60,049 nucleotides of DNA from NCBI GenBank assembly GCA_029865325.1, contig JAOUHF010000002.1, forward strand, positions 1 through 60,049. Direction: 5' to 3'. Positions 49,868 through 56,771 of the stretch are shown here, in pieces. Within the stretch, counting starts at the first letter, position 1; every line of letters begins with the position of its first letter. Both the position numbers and the translations under genes were made by a program. Under the pieces are notes generated by a model. That model ran no database searches, was not told the origin of the DNA, and worked only from the letters and a program-made list of their open reading frames with translations. Source of the stretch: Thermoleophilia bacterium (GTDB lineage: Bacteria; Actinomycetota; Thermoleophilia; Gaiellales; Gaiellaceae).

Positions 49868-50776
49868 CTACTCGTGGGCCGAGCGGTCGCCGTCACTCCG
49901 GTCGCGCTGCTGGATTCGGATCCAGCTGTGGTGCGCGAGCCAGACGAGCAGCGCCACGGCGCCGGCCGACAACACCACGACGACGATCGTTCCCGCGAAG
50001 GGCACGTTCACAAGCTTGATGCCCGCCAGACCGAGCACACCTGCGAGCAGCAACCTCAGGCGCTGCTCCGGGATCGACAGTGTCAGGTGCCCGCCGATCA
50101 GCACACCGGGAACAGAGCCGAGAAGAAGCCAGAAAAGGATTCCGAAGTCGATGTTTCCGGCCGCCCAGTGGGCTGCGCCCGCTACATAGAGGAGCACCGC
50201 CGCGTGGAAGATGTCGGTGCCGACGACCTTGTGCGCGCGCAGCGGGAAGACGACGAGGAGCGTCAATCCGAAAAAGACACCGCTTCCGACCGAGGTCAGG
50301 CCGACGATGAAGCCGCCGAAGGCCCCGATGATGATCGCGGCGACGCGATCTCGGTTCGTCAGTTTCCAGTTCGGGTCACCGTCGGGGCCGCTCGTCTGGA
50401 CGAGGCTCTTCGCGATGAGCCCGACTGCGCCGAAGAGGAGCGCAGCGCCGAGCACCTGCCCCATCAGCGACTTGACATCGTCGCCGTAGCGATTCGTTAA
50501 CTGCACATTGAGCCATACGCCGAGCAGCGACATGGGAGCGGAGCCAATGAGCATCCACCCGGCGAGCCTCGCGCGGACGTTGCCCATGCGGCGGTGCTGA
50601 ACTGCGCTGACGCTCTTGAATGCGGCACCATGGGCGATATCGGTCCCGATCGCGGTCGCGGGCGGGATGCCGAAGAGGAACACGAGGATGGGAGTCATGA
50701 GCGAGCCGCCCCCCATCCCGGTCATCCCCACCAGGAGGCCCGTCAGGAGCCCGGCGACTGTGAGCTTCCAGTCCAA
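49868..50776 (-). CDS. TauE/SafE-family sulfite or organosulfur exporter
   Basis: A 302-residue membrane protein with about eight helices of the TauE/SafE family, which move sulfite, sulfoacetate or related anions. GLLVGMTGMGGGSLMTPILV and the matching second half GGFIVGLTSVGSGVFFGL give the two-repeat glycine motifs; GTDIFHAAVLL is also typical. It follows sat and cysC, which fits sulfate assimilation. The start is TTG at 50776; no better start exists. A 12-bp hairpin lies in the 106-nt gap to sat. Confidence 0.85.
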   Translation of the reverse strand: MDWKLTVAGLLTGLLVGMTGMGGGSLMTPILVFLFGIPPATAIGTDIAHGAAFKSVSAVQHRRMGNVRARLAGWMLIGSAPMSLLGVWLNVQLTNRYGDDVKSLMGQVLGAALLFGAVGLIAKSLVQTSGPDGDPNWKLTNRDRVAAIIIGAFGGFIVGLTSVGSGVFFGLTLLVVFPLRAHKVVGTDIFHAAVLLYVAGAAHWAAGNIDFGILFWLLLGSVPGVLIGGHLTLSIPEQRLRLLLAGVLGLAGIKLVNVPFAGTIVVVVLSAGAVALLVWLAHHSWIRIQQRDRSDGDRSAHE

Positions 50777-50792
50777 GTCAGTTCACGCAAGA

Positions 50793-50820
50793 ACCGGAAT
50801 CCGCTCGCGCGGATTCCGGT
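50793..50820. terminator. Perfect 12-bp hairpin between sat and tauE
   Basis: ACCGGAATCCGC at 50793-50804 pairs perfectly with GCGGATTCCGGT at 50809-50820 around the 4-nt loop TCGC. On the minus strand it lies 63 nt after the sat stop and is followed by TTCTTGCG, a short T-rich run, so it could be a partial terminator that lowers tauE expression relative to sat-cysC, or an mRNA stabiliser. Confidence 0.6.
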
Positions 50821-50882
50821 CGCGTCAAGGTCCCTGAAGACGTCCGCTTTGCGGCCGCTGTGCCTCTGGTCACATCACCCTC

Positions 50883-52022
50883 TTACCGGCTGTACGCGTC
50901 GATGAGAACCTTCGCCACTTCGGGCCGAGTGAACTCGACCGGAGGCACGTCGCCCTCCTCGAGCATCTCGCGCACCTTCGTGCCCGAGAGGAAGACGCGG
51001 TCCTCGGGCGCGTGCGGGCAGGACTTCGTGCTCGCCATCGAGCCGCAGACGTTGCACCAGAAGGTGTGCTCGAAGAACATCGGCTCGACGTCGAGCTCAT
51101 GCGGGGCGAACTCGTCGAAGATGAGCTGCGCGTCGTACGTGCCGTAGTAGTCGCCGACACCCGCGTGGTCGCGGCCGACGATGAAGTGCGAGCAGCCGTA
51201 GTTCTTGCGGCAGATCGCGTGCCAGATCGCCTCGCGCGGCCCCGCGTAGCGCATCGCGGCCGGAAACGCGGAGAGGAGCACTCGATCCTCGGGGTAGTAG
51301 CCGTCGAGCAGCGTTCGGTAGCAGTCGACGCGAACGTCGACCGGCACGTCATCCGACTTCGTGTCACCGACGAGAGGGTGCACCAGGAGGCCGTCGACCG
51401 TCTCCAGTGCGACTTTCGTCAGGTACTCGTGCGCCCGGTGGATCGGGTTGCGGGTCTGGAATCCGACGACCCGCTTCCAGCCGCGCTCGGCGAAGATCCT
51501 GCGCGTCTCGGCCGGATCCCGCGCGAGCTCGGGGAACTCCGCGTCAGCACGCTCGAACACGGTCACGCGACCGGCGAGGTACAGCGGCTTCTGCCCGTAC
51601 AGACGCGAGACCCCGGGATGCGCCTCGTCGGTCGTCCGGAAGCAGAGCTCGGCCTCGCGCTCCTTGTCGTAATCGAAGACCTCACTGACCTCGAGGATCG
51701 CAACCGGCCTACCGCTCTCGCCTGCCAACGCCACGCGGTCGCCCACCGGGGCCGTGTGGACGGCGAGGCAAACGGGCAGCGCCCAAGGCAGGCCGCTCGC
51801 GAGGTGCATCTCTTCGATCACGCGCTCGTAGTCGGCCTTCCCCATGAAGCCTTCGAGAGGGGAGAGTGCACCGGAGGCGAGCATGTCGAGGTCAGAGAGC
51901 TCCCGCGACGTCAGCGAGACGATTTCGAGCGCGCCGAGGTCGTCGGGCGCGTCCCCGGTCCGGTCGACGAGCTTCCCTCCGTGCGGCGCGATGAGTCGGT
52001 CGGCGGCGGTGACGCTGCTCAT
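50883..52022 (-). CDS. sat: ATP sulfurylase (sulfate adenylyltransferase)
   Basis: A 379-residue single-chain ATP sulfurylase that forms adenylyl sulfate (APS) from ATP and sulfate. An N-terminal PUA-like domain ([22 protein letters not shown]) precedes the nucleotidyltransferase core with [13 protein letters not shown] (ATP and sulfate site), [11 protein letters not shown] and [13 protein letters not shown]. Four Cys near the C-terminus (WCNVCGS, SCPH and upstream) suggest a zinc site as in other prokaryotic Sat enzymes. ATG 52022 in ATGA overlap with cysC. Confidence 0.96.
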   Translation of the reverse strand: MSSVTAADRLIAPHGGKLVDRTGDAPDDLGALEIVSLTSRELSDLDMLASGALSPLEGFMGKADYERVIEEMHLASGLPWALPVCLAVHTAPVGDRVALAGESGRPVAILEVSEVFDYDKEREAELCFRTTDEAHPGVSRLYGQKPLYLAGRVTVFERADAEFPELARDPAETRRIFAERGWKRVVGFQTRNPIHRAHEYLTKVALETVDGLLVHPLVGDTKSDDVPVDVRVDCYRTLLDGYYPEDRVLLSAFPAAMRYAGPREAIWHAICRKNYGCSHFIVGRDHAGVGDYYGTYDAQLIFDEFAPHELDVEPMFFEHTFWCNVCGSMASTKSCPHAPEDRVFLSGTKVREMLEEGDVPPVEFTRPEVAKVLIDAYSR

Positions 52023-52618
52023 GCTCGCACCCCGGCAGCGATCAAGCCGAGCGTCTCGAGCTTCGCGATGACCAGCGCGGCGGCCTCCTCAGGCTCCGTC
52101 GTCTCGGTGTCGACGACGACCTCGGGGCTTCGGGGCTCCTCGTAGGGATCGTCCACCCCTGTGAAGCCCTTGATCTCACCAGCGAACGCCTTCGCATAGA
52201 GGCCGTTGACATCACGGCGAGCGCACTCGTCGACCGATGCCTTGACGTAGACCTCGACAAACGAGCCGAACTCCTCGACGAGCCCGCGTGCCTTGGCCCG
52301 CGTCTCCTCGTACGGGGAGATCGCAGCCGCGATCACGGCGCCGCCCTGGCGGGTGATCCGCGAAGCGACCCAGCCGATTCGCTCGATGTTCGTATCCCGG
52401 TCTTCCTTCGAGAACCCGAGACCTTTGGAGAGACGCGTGCGCACGGTATCGCCGTCGAGGTATTCGACGAAATGACCGCGCCGGTCGAGCTCGGGGCCTA
52501 CGAGGTGGGCGATCGTTGACTTCCCGGAGCCCGAGAGCCCGGTGAACCAGAGGGTGAAGCCACCGCCGCGTACGCGGTCGGATTCCGGATGATCATGGGC
52601 GTAGATGTGCTCGGTCAT
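52019..52618 (-). CDS. cysC: APS kinase
   Basis: A 199-residue kinase that phosphorylates APS to [20 protein letters not shown] is the P-loop, [33 protein letters not shown] the APS-binding region (DGDxVR and the RxxNIxR motif), [12 protein letters not shown] the lid Arg site, and [17 protein letters not shown] follows. ATG 52618 has GAAAGGA at a good Shine-Dalgarno distance. Its first 26 nt overlap the end of a cysH remnant. Supplies PAPS for sulfotransfer, such as by the enzyme at 46388-47347. Confidence 0.95.
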   Translation of the reverse strand: MTEHIYAHDHPESDRVRGGGFTLWFTGLSGSGKSTIAHLVGPELDRRGHFVEYLDGDTVRTRLSKGLGFSKEDRDTNIERIGWVASRITRQGGAVIAAAISPYEETRAKARGLVEEFGSFVEVYVKASVDECARRDVNGLYAKAFAGEIKGFTGVDDPYEEPRSPEVVVDTETTEPEEAAALVIAKLETLGLIAAGVRA

Positions 52619-52790
52619 GCTGTCCTTTCGAGTGTTGTGTCGAGTTGTGGTCGAAGTGAATGCCGCACTCCAGCTTGTCCGAGCCCGTCCAGCGACCGGC
52701 ACGCTCTTCCTCGTTCGGTGTGTTGCGGGGGCGCGCGCACGGAATGCAACCGACGGAACGGTACCCAGCGTCGTGCAGAGGGAGAGTATC
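52593..52790 (-). pseudogene. cysH: Remnant of an APS/PAPS reductase gene (cysH C-terminus)
   Basis: On the minus strand an in-frame stretch reads [16 protein letters not shown], then [16 protein letters not shown] and KLECGIHFD. These match the C-terminal end of assimilatory APS reductase: GYxSxGCxPC (second cysteine pair of the [4Fe-4S] site, 52737-52748) and the catalytic ECGxH (52656-52670), correctly spaced with an open frame of at least 45 codons to the stop at 52593. Upstream of about 52790 the frame loses similarity and runs antisense to the CBS gene, and nothing of the N-terminal catalytic domain or first Cys pair is seen. So cysH is truncated, probably by a deletion; the 5' end was upstream of cysC. 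Confidence 0.72.
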
Positions 52791-52964
52791 TCGTTGACTT
52801 CGATGTGGGATCAGATCCCCGTCTCGTCTCAGCCGGCGAGTGGGTAGATGCGTCTTGATTGCGGGGCCGACGCCGGCACCTGTGCGGTCGGCGGCGCCAG
52901 TGGCGGACACCCGGAGGCGCCGCTCGGCGATCACGAACACTCGAGCGGTTACACTCCCCCGCTC
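52791..52964. promoter_or_regulatory. Intergenic region with the CBS-gene promoter
   Basis: Beyond the cysH remnant this stretch holds no gene I can support. TACACT at 52950-52955 is a TANNNT -10 9 nt before the CBS ATG at 52965. The open frame that extends upstream of that ATG has no similarity to the CBS family. No clear promoter for cysC is seen here, so sat-cysC may depend on a promoter within the decayed cysH or its flank. Confidence 0.45.
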
Positions 52965-53354
52965 ATGAACACGCTCGCCGAGATCGTCAAGCCGACCTTC
53001 ATCGCAGTGGCGCCCGAAGACACATTGGGAGAGGTCGCCGAGAAGATGAGCGAGAGCAACGTCGGCGCCGTCGTCGTGAAGGACTTCGGCAGACTGATCG
53101 GGATCCTGACCGAGCGCGACATGCTCAGAGCGATGGCGGCTCGCATGCATACGAGCGAAGCGCGCGTACGGCAATGGATGACGCCTGACCCGATCACGGC
53201 GCCGCCGGGCATGCCCCTCGACGACGCGGCGCAGGTGATGCTCGACAACGGCTTCCGCCACTTGCCAGTTGTCGACGGGTCGGCCGTGCTCGGGATCGTC
53301 AGTCTCCGCCGCGTGCTTGGCGGCCGCCGCCGACCCGCTCCCGAAGCGGCCTAG
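52965..53354 (+). CDS. Tandem CBS-domain protein
   Basis: A 129-residue protein made of two CBS domains: IVKPTFIAVAPEDTLGEVAEKMSE with VVVKDFGRLIGILTERDMLRAM (first), and RQWMTPDPITAPPGMPLDDAAQVM with LPVVDGSAVLGIVSLRRVL (second). Such pairs sense adenylyl nucleotides (AMP, ATP or SAM) and act alone or regulate a partner. Nothing nearby is an obvious partner. ATG 52965 has TACACT 9 nt upstream. It ends 4 nt before the stop of the convergent small-protein gene. Confidence 0.9.
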   Translation: MNTLAEIVKPTFIAVAPEDTLGEVAEKMSESNVGAVVVKDFGRLIGILTERDMLRAMAARMHTSEARVRQWMTPDPITAPPGMPLDDAAQVMLDNGFRHLPVVDGSAVLGIVSLRRVLGGRRRPAPEAA

Positions 53355-53358
53355 ACCC

Positions 53359-53775
53359 CTACGCGCAGGCTGACACGACGCCCTTGACGAGGGCAGTCGC
53401 CGCCGCGCTGACGCTTACCGCGCGCTTGCGTAGCTGAGACATGAGCTTTGCGTTCGAACGGATCTGGCGCACGGTCTGTTCCTTGGCCGCGTCTTGACCG
53501 AGAAGCGTCAGGCCGCACTGGCCGGGGTTCTTCGCTCCGCCGATCCACCCCATGGCATACAGGTACTTCAAGGCGGGCTTCTTGAACGGGGCGCGCTTGT
53601 ACGCCGCCTTCGCTTGGACCGGCGACACCTTCCCCGAGCGCGCTGCTTTCGCGACCGTGCTGATGCCAGTCGCTCCGGAGGCGAAGACCGCAGCCACATT
53701 CTGCCCGTACGACCCGCTGAGAGTCGCTGCCAGCAGCGCGAAGGCGGAGACAAGACCCGCGTACTCGACGATCAT
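53359..53775 (-). CDS. Small cationic membrane-anchored protein of unknown function
   Basis: About 138 residues. The N-terminus MIVEYAGLVSAFALLAATLSG is a membrane anchor or signal; the following Ala/Lys/Arg-rich part (AKAARSGKVSPVQAKAAYKRAP, RQIRSNAKLMSQLRKRAVS) is strongly basic and helical, with two Cys (GQCGLTLL, SACA). I do not recognise it. The start could be ATG 53775 or GTG 53781. It could bind DNA, acidic polymers or the cell envelope, but no function is shown. The 53776-53814 gap shows no promoter. Confidence 0.5.
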   Translation of the reverse strand: MIVEYAGLVSAFALLAATLSGSYGQNVAAVFASGATGISTVAKAARSGKVSPVQAKAAYKRAPFKKPALKYLYAMGWIGGAKNPGQCGLTLLGQDAAKEQTVRQIRSNAKLMSQLRKRAVSVSAAATALVKGVVSACA

Positions 53776-53814
53776 GCGCACATCGTCCGCCCGAACGAGC
53801 GGTCCGTCAACCGT

Positions 53815-54774
53815 CTACCAGACCGAACGGAGCAGCGCCTCGATATCGTCAGCGCTCGCCGACCGCGGGTTCGCCTGCGCACCCGGCCGCGCAGCGGTCT
53901 CCACTGCGAGCTCGGGCAGCTCGCTCTCCGGCACGCCGAAGTCGCGAAGCCGCTCGAACCCACCGAGCCGTGCGAGCTCCTCCACCTTCGTCGCCGGTTC
54001 GTCGGTGCCGAGCGAGATGCCGAGGCTTGCTATCGCTTCAGGTACGACCGTCTCGTTGAAGCGAAGCACAGGAGCGAGGCAGATTGCGTTCATCGCGCCG
54101 TGGGAAAGTCCATACCGACCCCCGAGCGCCTGTGCCATCGCGTGCGCAAGAAAGAGCCCTCGCTGGGCCAGAGCCATGCCGGCGTGCATCGCTCCTTCGA
54201 GGAGACCCGTCCGAGCTTCGAGGTCGTCGACGTCGGATACGACAACTGGTAGCCAGCGCGCGATGAGCTCCGCTCCCAGCGAGGCGTCCGAGCACTCTCC
54301 CGCGTAGAGCGCCTCCGCACAGTGAGCGAGCGCGTTCATCGCCGTGCCGACGGTTTCCCCGCGCGGGAGACCGAGCGTGAGCTTCGGCTCGTAGACGACG
54401 GCAACAGTTTTGGCACCGGAACCTCCCGTCTTGAGGCGTCGAGCCGCGTCGCGCATGCCGAAGTACGGCGTCCATTCGGCGCCCGCGTACGTCGTGGGGA
54501 CCGCGATGAGCGGCAAGCCGGTTCCCGCCGAAACCGCCTTGGAGGTGTCGATCGCGCTCCCACCGCCGAGTCCGACGAGGCCGTCGGCCTCGGCCGCAGC
54601 GGCGGTCGCGGCGGCGACGGTCTCGAGCGGAGAGTGCGGCTGGGCGCCGGAGAAGCGGGCGCGCACGGGGAGCTCCAGATCGGCGAGCCGCGGGGTCGTT
54701 ACGAGAAGTGGCCGTCCGATGCCGAGCGCGGCGAGCAACCCGCCGAGCTCCTCGATACCCCAGCGAACGATCAC
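53815..54774 (-). CDS. Iron-containing alcohol dehydrogenase, maleylacetate-reductase type
   Basis: A 319-residue group III metal-dependent dehydrogenase. The N-terminal Rossmann part has GLGGGSAIDTSKAVSA (NAD binding) and VPTTYAGAEWTPYFG; the metal-binding half has GTAMNALAHCAEALYAG and GLSHGAMNAICL with the expected His residues. The AMNALAHCAEALY and PTTYAGAEWTPYFG patterns fit maleylacetate reductase, which reduces maleylacetate to 3-oxoadipate in chloroaromatic and resorcinol pathways. No dioxygenase partner is present. It is overlapped by the upstream LysR gene as GTGA, so LysR and reductase are co-transcribed. GTG start at 54774. Confidence 0.8.
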   Translation of the reverse strand: MIVRWGIEELGGLLAALGIGRPLLVTTPRLADLELPVRARFSGAQPHSPLETVAAATAAAAEADGLVGLGGGSAIDTSKAVSAGTGLPLIAVPTTYAGAEWTPYFGMRDAARRLKTGGSGAKTVAVVYEPKLTLGLPRGETVGTAMNALAHCAEALYAGECSDASLGAELIARWLPVVVSDVDDLEARTGLLEGAMHAGMALAQRGLFLAHAMAQALGGRYGLSHGAMNAICLAPVLRFNETVVPEAIASLGISLGTDEPATKVEELARLGGFERLRDFGVPESELPELAVETAARPGAQANPRSASADDIEALLRSVW

Positions 54775-55667
54775 GCGGCCAGTCGCTCTCGCGCAAATGC
54801 GACAAAAGCCTCGGCGACCCGTGACCGCGCCCGTCCCGACGCCGAAACAAGCGAGATTTCGCGTGTGGCCTCGAGACCCTGAACACGTGCCTCGACGAGC
54901 GTCCCGGCGACGAGGTCGGATTCGACCGCGGCGCGCGAGATGAATGTCACGCCGTACCCGGTCTCGACGGCGCGACGAACGGACTCCTGCAAGCCCAGCT
55001 CGAGGCGTACGTCCAGATCACGAAGCCGCACGCCCTGCCGGCGAAGGCCGTCCTCGACGATCTGCCGGACTCCTGCGCCCTCCTGCATGAGGATGAGCGA
55101 CTCCCCGCGAAGTTCCTCGAGCGTGACGGTGCGATCCGCGAACCGGTGCGCCGGCGGGCAGGCGAGGATCACCTGATCGGAGAAGAGCGGCTCGAAGCGG
55201 ACGCCGCGGTGGCGCCGCGAGGCACCGACGACCCCGAGCTCGAGCTCGCGGGCGGCGACCAGCTCCACGACCGAGTGGGTGTCCGAGACGGTGAGGAACA
55301 CGCGCACGTCCGGGTTCTCGTGCTGGAACTCGCAGAGCGCCACAGGGATGGCGTTCGCGGCCGGGCCGGTGGATGCGCCGAGCACGAGCTCGCCTGCGAG
55401 CTCCCCTTCCCCAGTCGCCGCGACACCCGCGACGATCTGATCCTCGAGCGCGAGCATGCGCTGCGCCCCGCGATACAACCGCCGCCCGGCCTCGGTGGGC
55501 TCGACCCGACGGCCAGAGCGGTCGAGGAGCTGCGTCCCGAGGCGCTTCTCGAGCGCGCGCACCTGGAGCGACACCGCGGGCTGAGTAACGCCGAGGCGCT
55601 CGGCAGCAAGCGAGAAGCTCCGCCGCTCGACAACCGTGCAAAAGGCGGCGAGTTGGCGCGTATCCAT
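54771..55667 (-). CDS. LysR-type transcriptional regulator
   Basis: A 298-residue LysR regulator. The winged helix-turn-helix is at residues 1-60 (FCTVVERRSFSLAAERLGVTQPAVSLQVRALEKRLGTQLLDRSG) and the substrate-binding domain follows (GELVLGASTGPAANAIPVALCEFQ). It resembles the CysB/CbbR-like group. It is the first gene of a transcript with the maleylacetate-reductase-like gene, rather than divergent from it as is usual. ATG 55667; AGCTTA (TAAGCT on the minus strand, 55674-55679) is 6 nt upstream, inside a T-N11-A palindrome that is probably its autoregulatory site. Confidence 0.93.
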   Translation of the reverse strand: MDTRQLAAFCTVVERRSFSLAAERLGVTQPAVSLQVRALEKRLGTQLLDRSGRRVEPTEAGRRLYRGAQRMLALEDQIVAGVAATGEGELAGELVLGASTGPAANAIPVALCEFQHENPDVRVFLTVSDTHSVVELVAARELELGVVGASRRHRGVRFEPLFSDQVILACPPAHRFADRTVTLEELRGESLILMQEGAGVRQIVEDGLRRQGVRLRDLDVRLELGLQESVRRAVETGYGVTFISRAAVESDLVAGTLVEARVQGLEATREISLVSASGRARSRVAEAFVAFARERLAA

Positions 55668-55680
55668 AAGCGAAGCTTAT
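55666..55680. promoter_or_regulatory. LysR-type T-N11-A box overlapping the lysR start
   Basis: ATAAGC-GAA-GCTTAT is a perfect 15-bp inverted repeat that fits the LysR T-N11-A rule (also TNA-N7-TNA). It overlaps both the lysR -10 and its ATG, as expected for negative autoregulation, and lies 12 nt from the -10 (TAGGGT, 55692-55697) of the divergent DUF354 gene. Confidence 0.65.
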
Positions 55681-55703
55681 CCGTGAAACGCTAGGGTCCC
55701 ATT

Positions 55704-56717
55704 GTGCGAGTCTGGATCGACATCTCGAACTCGCCGCAGGTGCCGTTCTTCCGGCCCTTGATCGCGTTGCTCGAAGCGCGTGGTCACGACGTCGAGATCA
55801 CAACCCGTGACTATGCCCAGACGCTCGAGCTGCTCCGGCTCCACGGCATCTCCCACAGCGTGGTCGGACCACGCCACGGCGGCGCCGGCTCCTTGGGAAA
55901 GGGACGTGCGATGGCCGGACGCCTACACGCTCTCAGGCGCCACGCGAAGAGCCGCGGGTTCGATGTCGCCCTCTCACACGCCTCCCATGAGCTCCCGCTG
56001 GTGGCGCGCTCGCTCGGCATCCCTTCTGCGTATGCGTTCGACTACGAGTTCGCTCGCACCCAACACGGGCTCGGGTGCCGCGCGGCGCGGCGCGTGGTCG
56101 TTCCCGACGCGATCCCGCAGGACCGCCTCGACCGCCTCGGAGCGCGCGCGGCGAAGGTGCGACGATACCCGGGCCTCAAGGAGGAGTACTACCTTCAGGG
56201 GCTCGAGCCCGACGAGTCCGTCCTCGACGAGCTCGGCCTCGATCGCGAGCGCGTGCTCGTAGTCGTCCGAACGCCACCCGAAGTGTCTCTTTACCACCGG
56301 CACGGAAACCCGCTCTTCGCAGATGTGCTCGAGCGGCTCGGCCGAGATCCGGGTGTACAAGCGGTCGTGCTCCCTCGCACCGCGGAGCAACGGCAAGCAC
56401 TTGCCGATTCCGGTCTGGCATCGCTGGAGCTGCCGGAGAAGGCGGTCGACGCGCAGAGCCTCGTCGCCCTCGCGGACCTCGTCGTCTCTGCCGGGGGCAC
56501 GATGAATCGCGAAGCGGTAGCGCTCGGCGTGCCCGTGTACACGACGTTTGCAGGGAAGCTGGGGGCGGTCGACGAGGCACTCATCGCCGAGGGGCGGCTG
56601 CATCCGCTCCAGGCTGCGACCGAGCTCGTGCTCGAGAAACGCGTGGTGACCGAGCCACCTGCCGGGCGTGACCCGGCCCTGGTCCTCGATCTCCTGCTCG
56701 GCGCGCTCGAGGGCTAG
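55704..56717 (+). CDS. DUF354-family protein (GT-B fold-like)
   Basis: A 337-residue protein of the DUF354 family found in bacteria and archaea, with the fold of GT-B glycosyltransferases such as UDP-GlcNAc 2-epimerase relatives. VWIDISNSPQVPFFRPLIALLEARGH is the N-terminal family motif; LSHASHELPLVARSLGIPS and VVVRTPPE follow; VSAGGTMNREAVALGVPVYTTFAG is the sugar-phosphate-binding GGTM motif. GTG start at 55704 with TAGGGT 6 nt upstream. Its activity is not established for the family; a sugar-nucleotide enzyme is likely. Confidence 0.85.
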   Translation: MRVWIDISNSPQVPFFRPLIALLEARGHDVEITTRDYAQTLELLRLHGISHSVVGPRHGGAGSLGKGRAMAGRLHALRRHAKSRGFDVALSHASHELPLVARSLGIPSAYAFDYEFARTQHGLGCRAARRVVVPDAIPQDRLDRLGARAAKVRRYPGLKEEYYLQGLEPDESVLDELGLDRERVLVVVRTPPEVSLYHRHGNPLFADVLERLGRDPGVQAVVLPRTAEQRQALADSGLASLELPEKAVDAQSLVALADLVVSAGGTMNREAVALGVPVYTTFAGKLGAVDEALIAEGRLHPLQAATELVLEKRVVTEPPAGRDPALVLDLLLGALEG

Positions 56718-56771
56718 CACCGGTGTCTCGATCCGGTTAGGGTCCTCTCGCCAGACCAGGGAAGGGGAGAC
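56718..56771 (+). promoter_or_regulatory. Promoter and Shine-Dalgarno site of the DUF839 gene
   Basis: TAGGGT at 56738-56743 is a TANNNT -10 followed by a leader of about 20-30 nt with AGGGAAGGGGAGA just before ATG 56772, a strong Shine-Dalgarno site. The gene therefore uses a normal leader, unlike many genes in the window. Confidence 0.5.

Noticed and set aside
52593-53261. A full-length 222-residue gene in the cysH frame.
   Set aside because: Only the last 60 or so codons resemble CysH. The rest is antisense to the CBS gene, so I call a remnant, not a gene.
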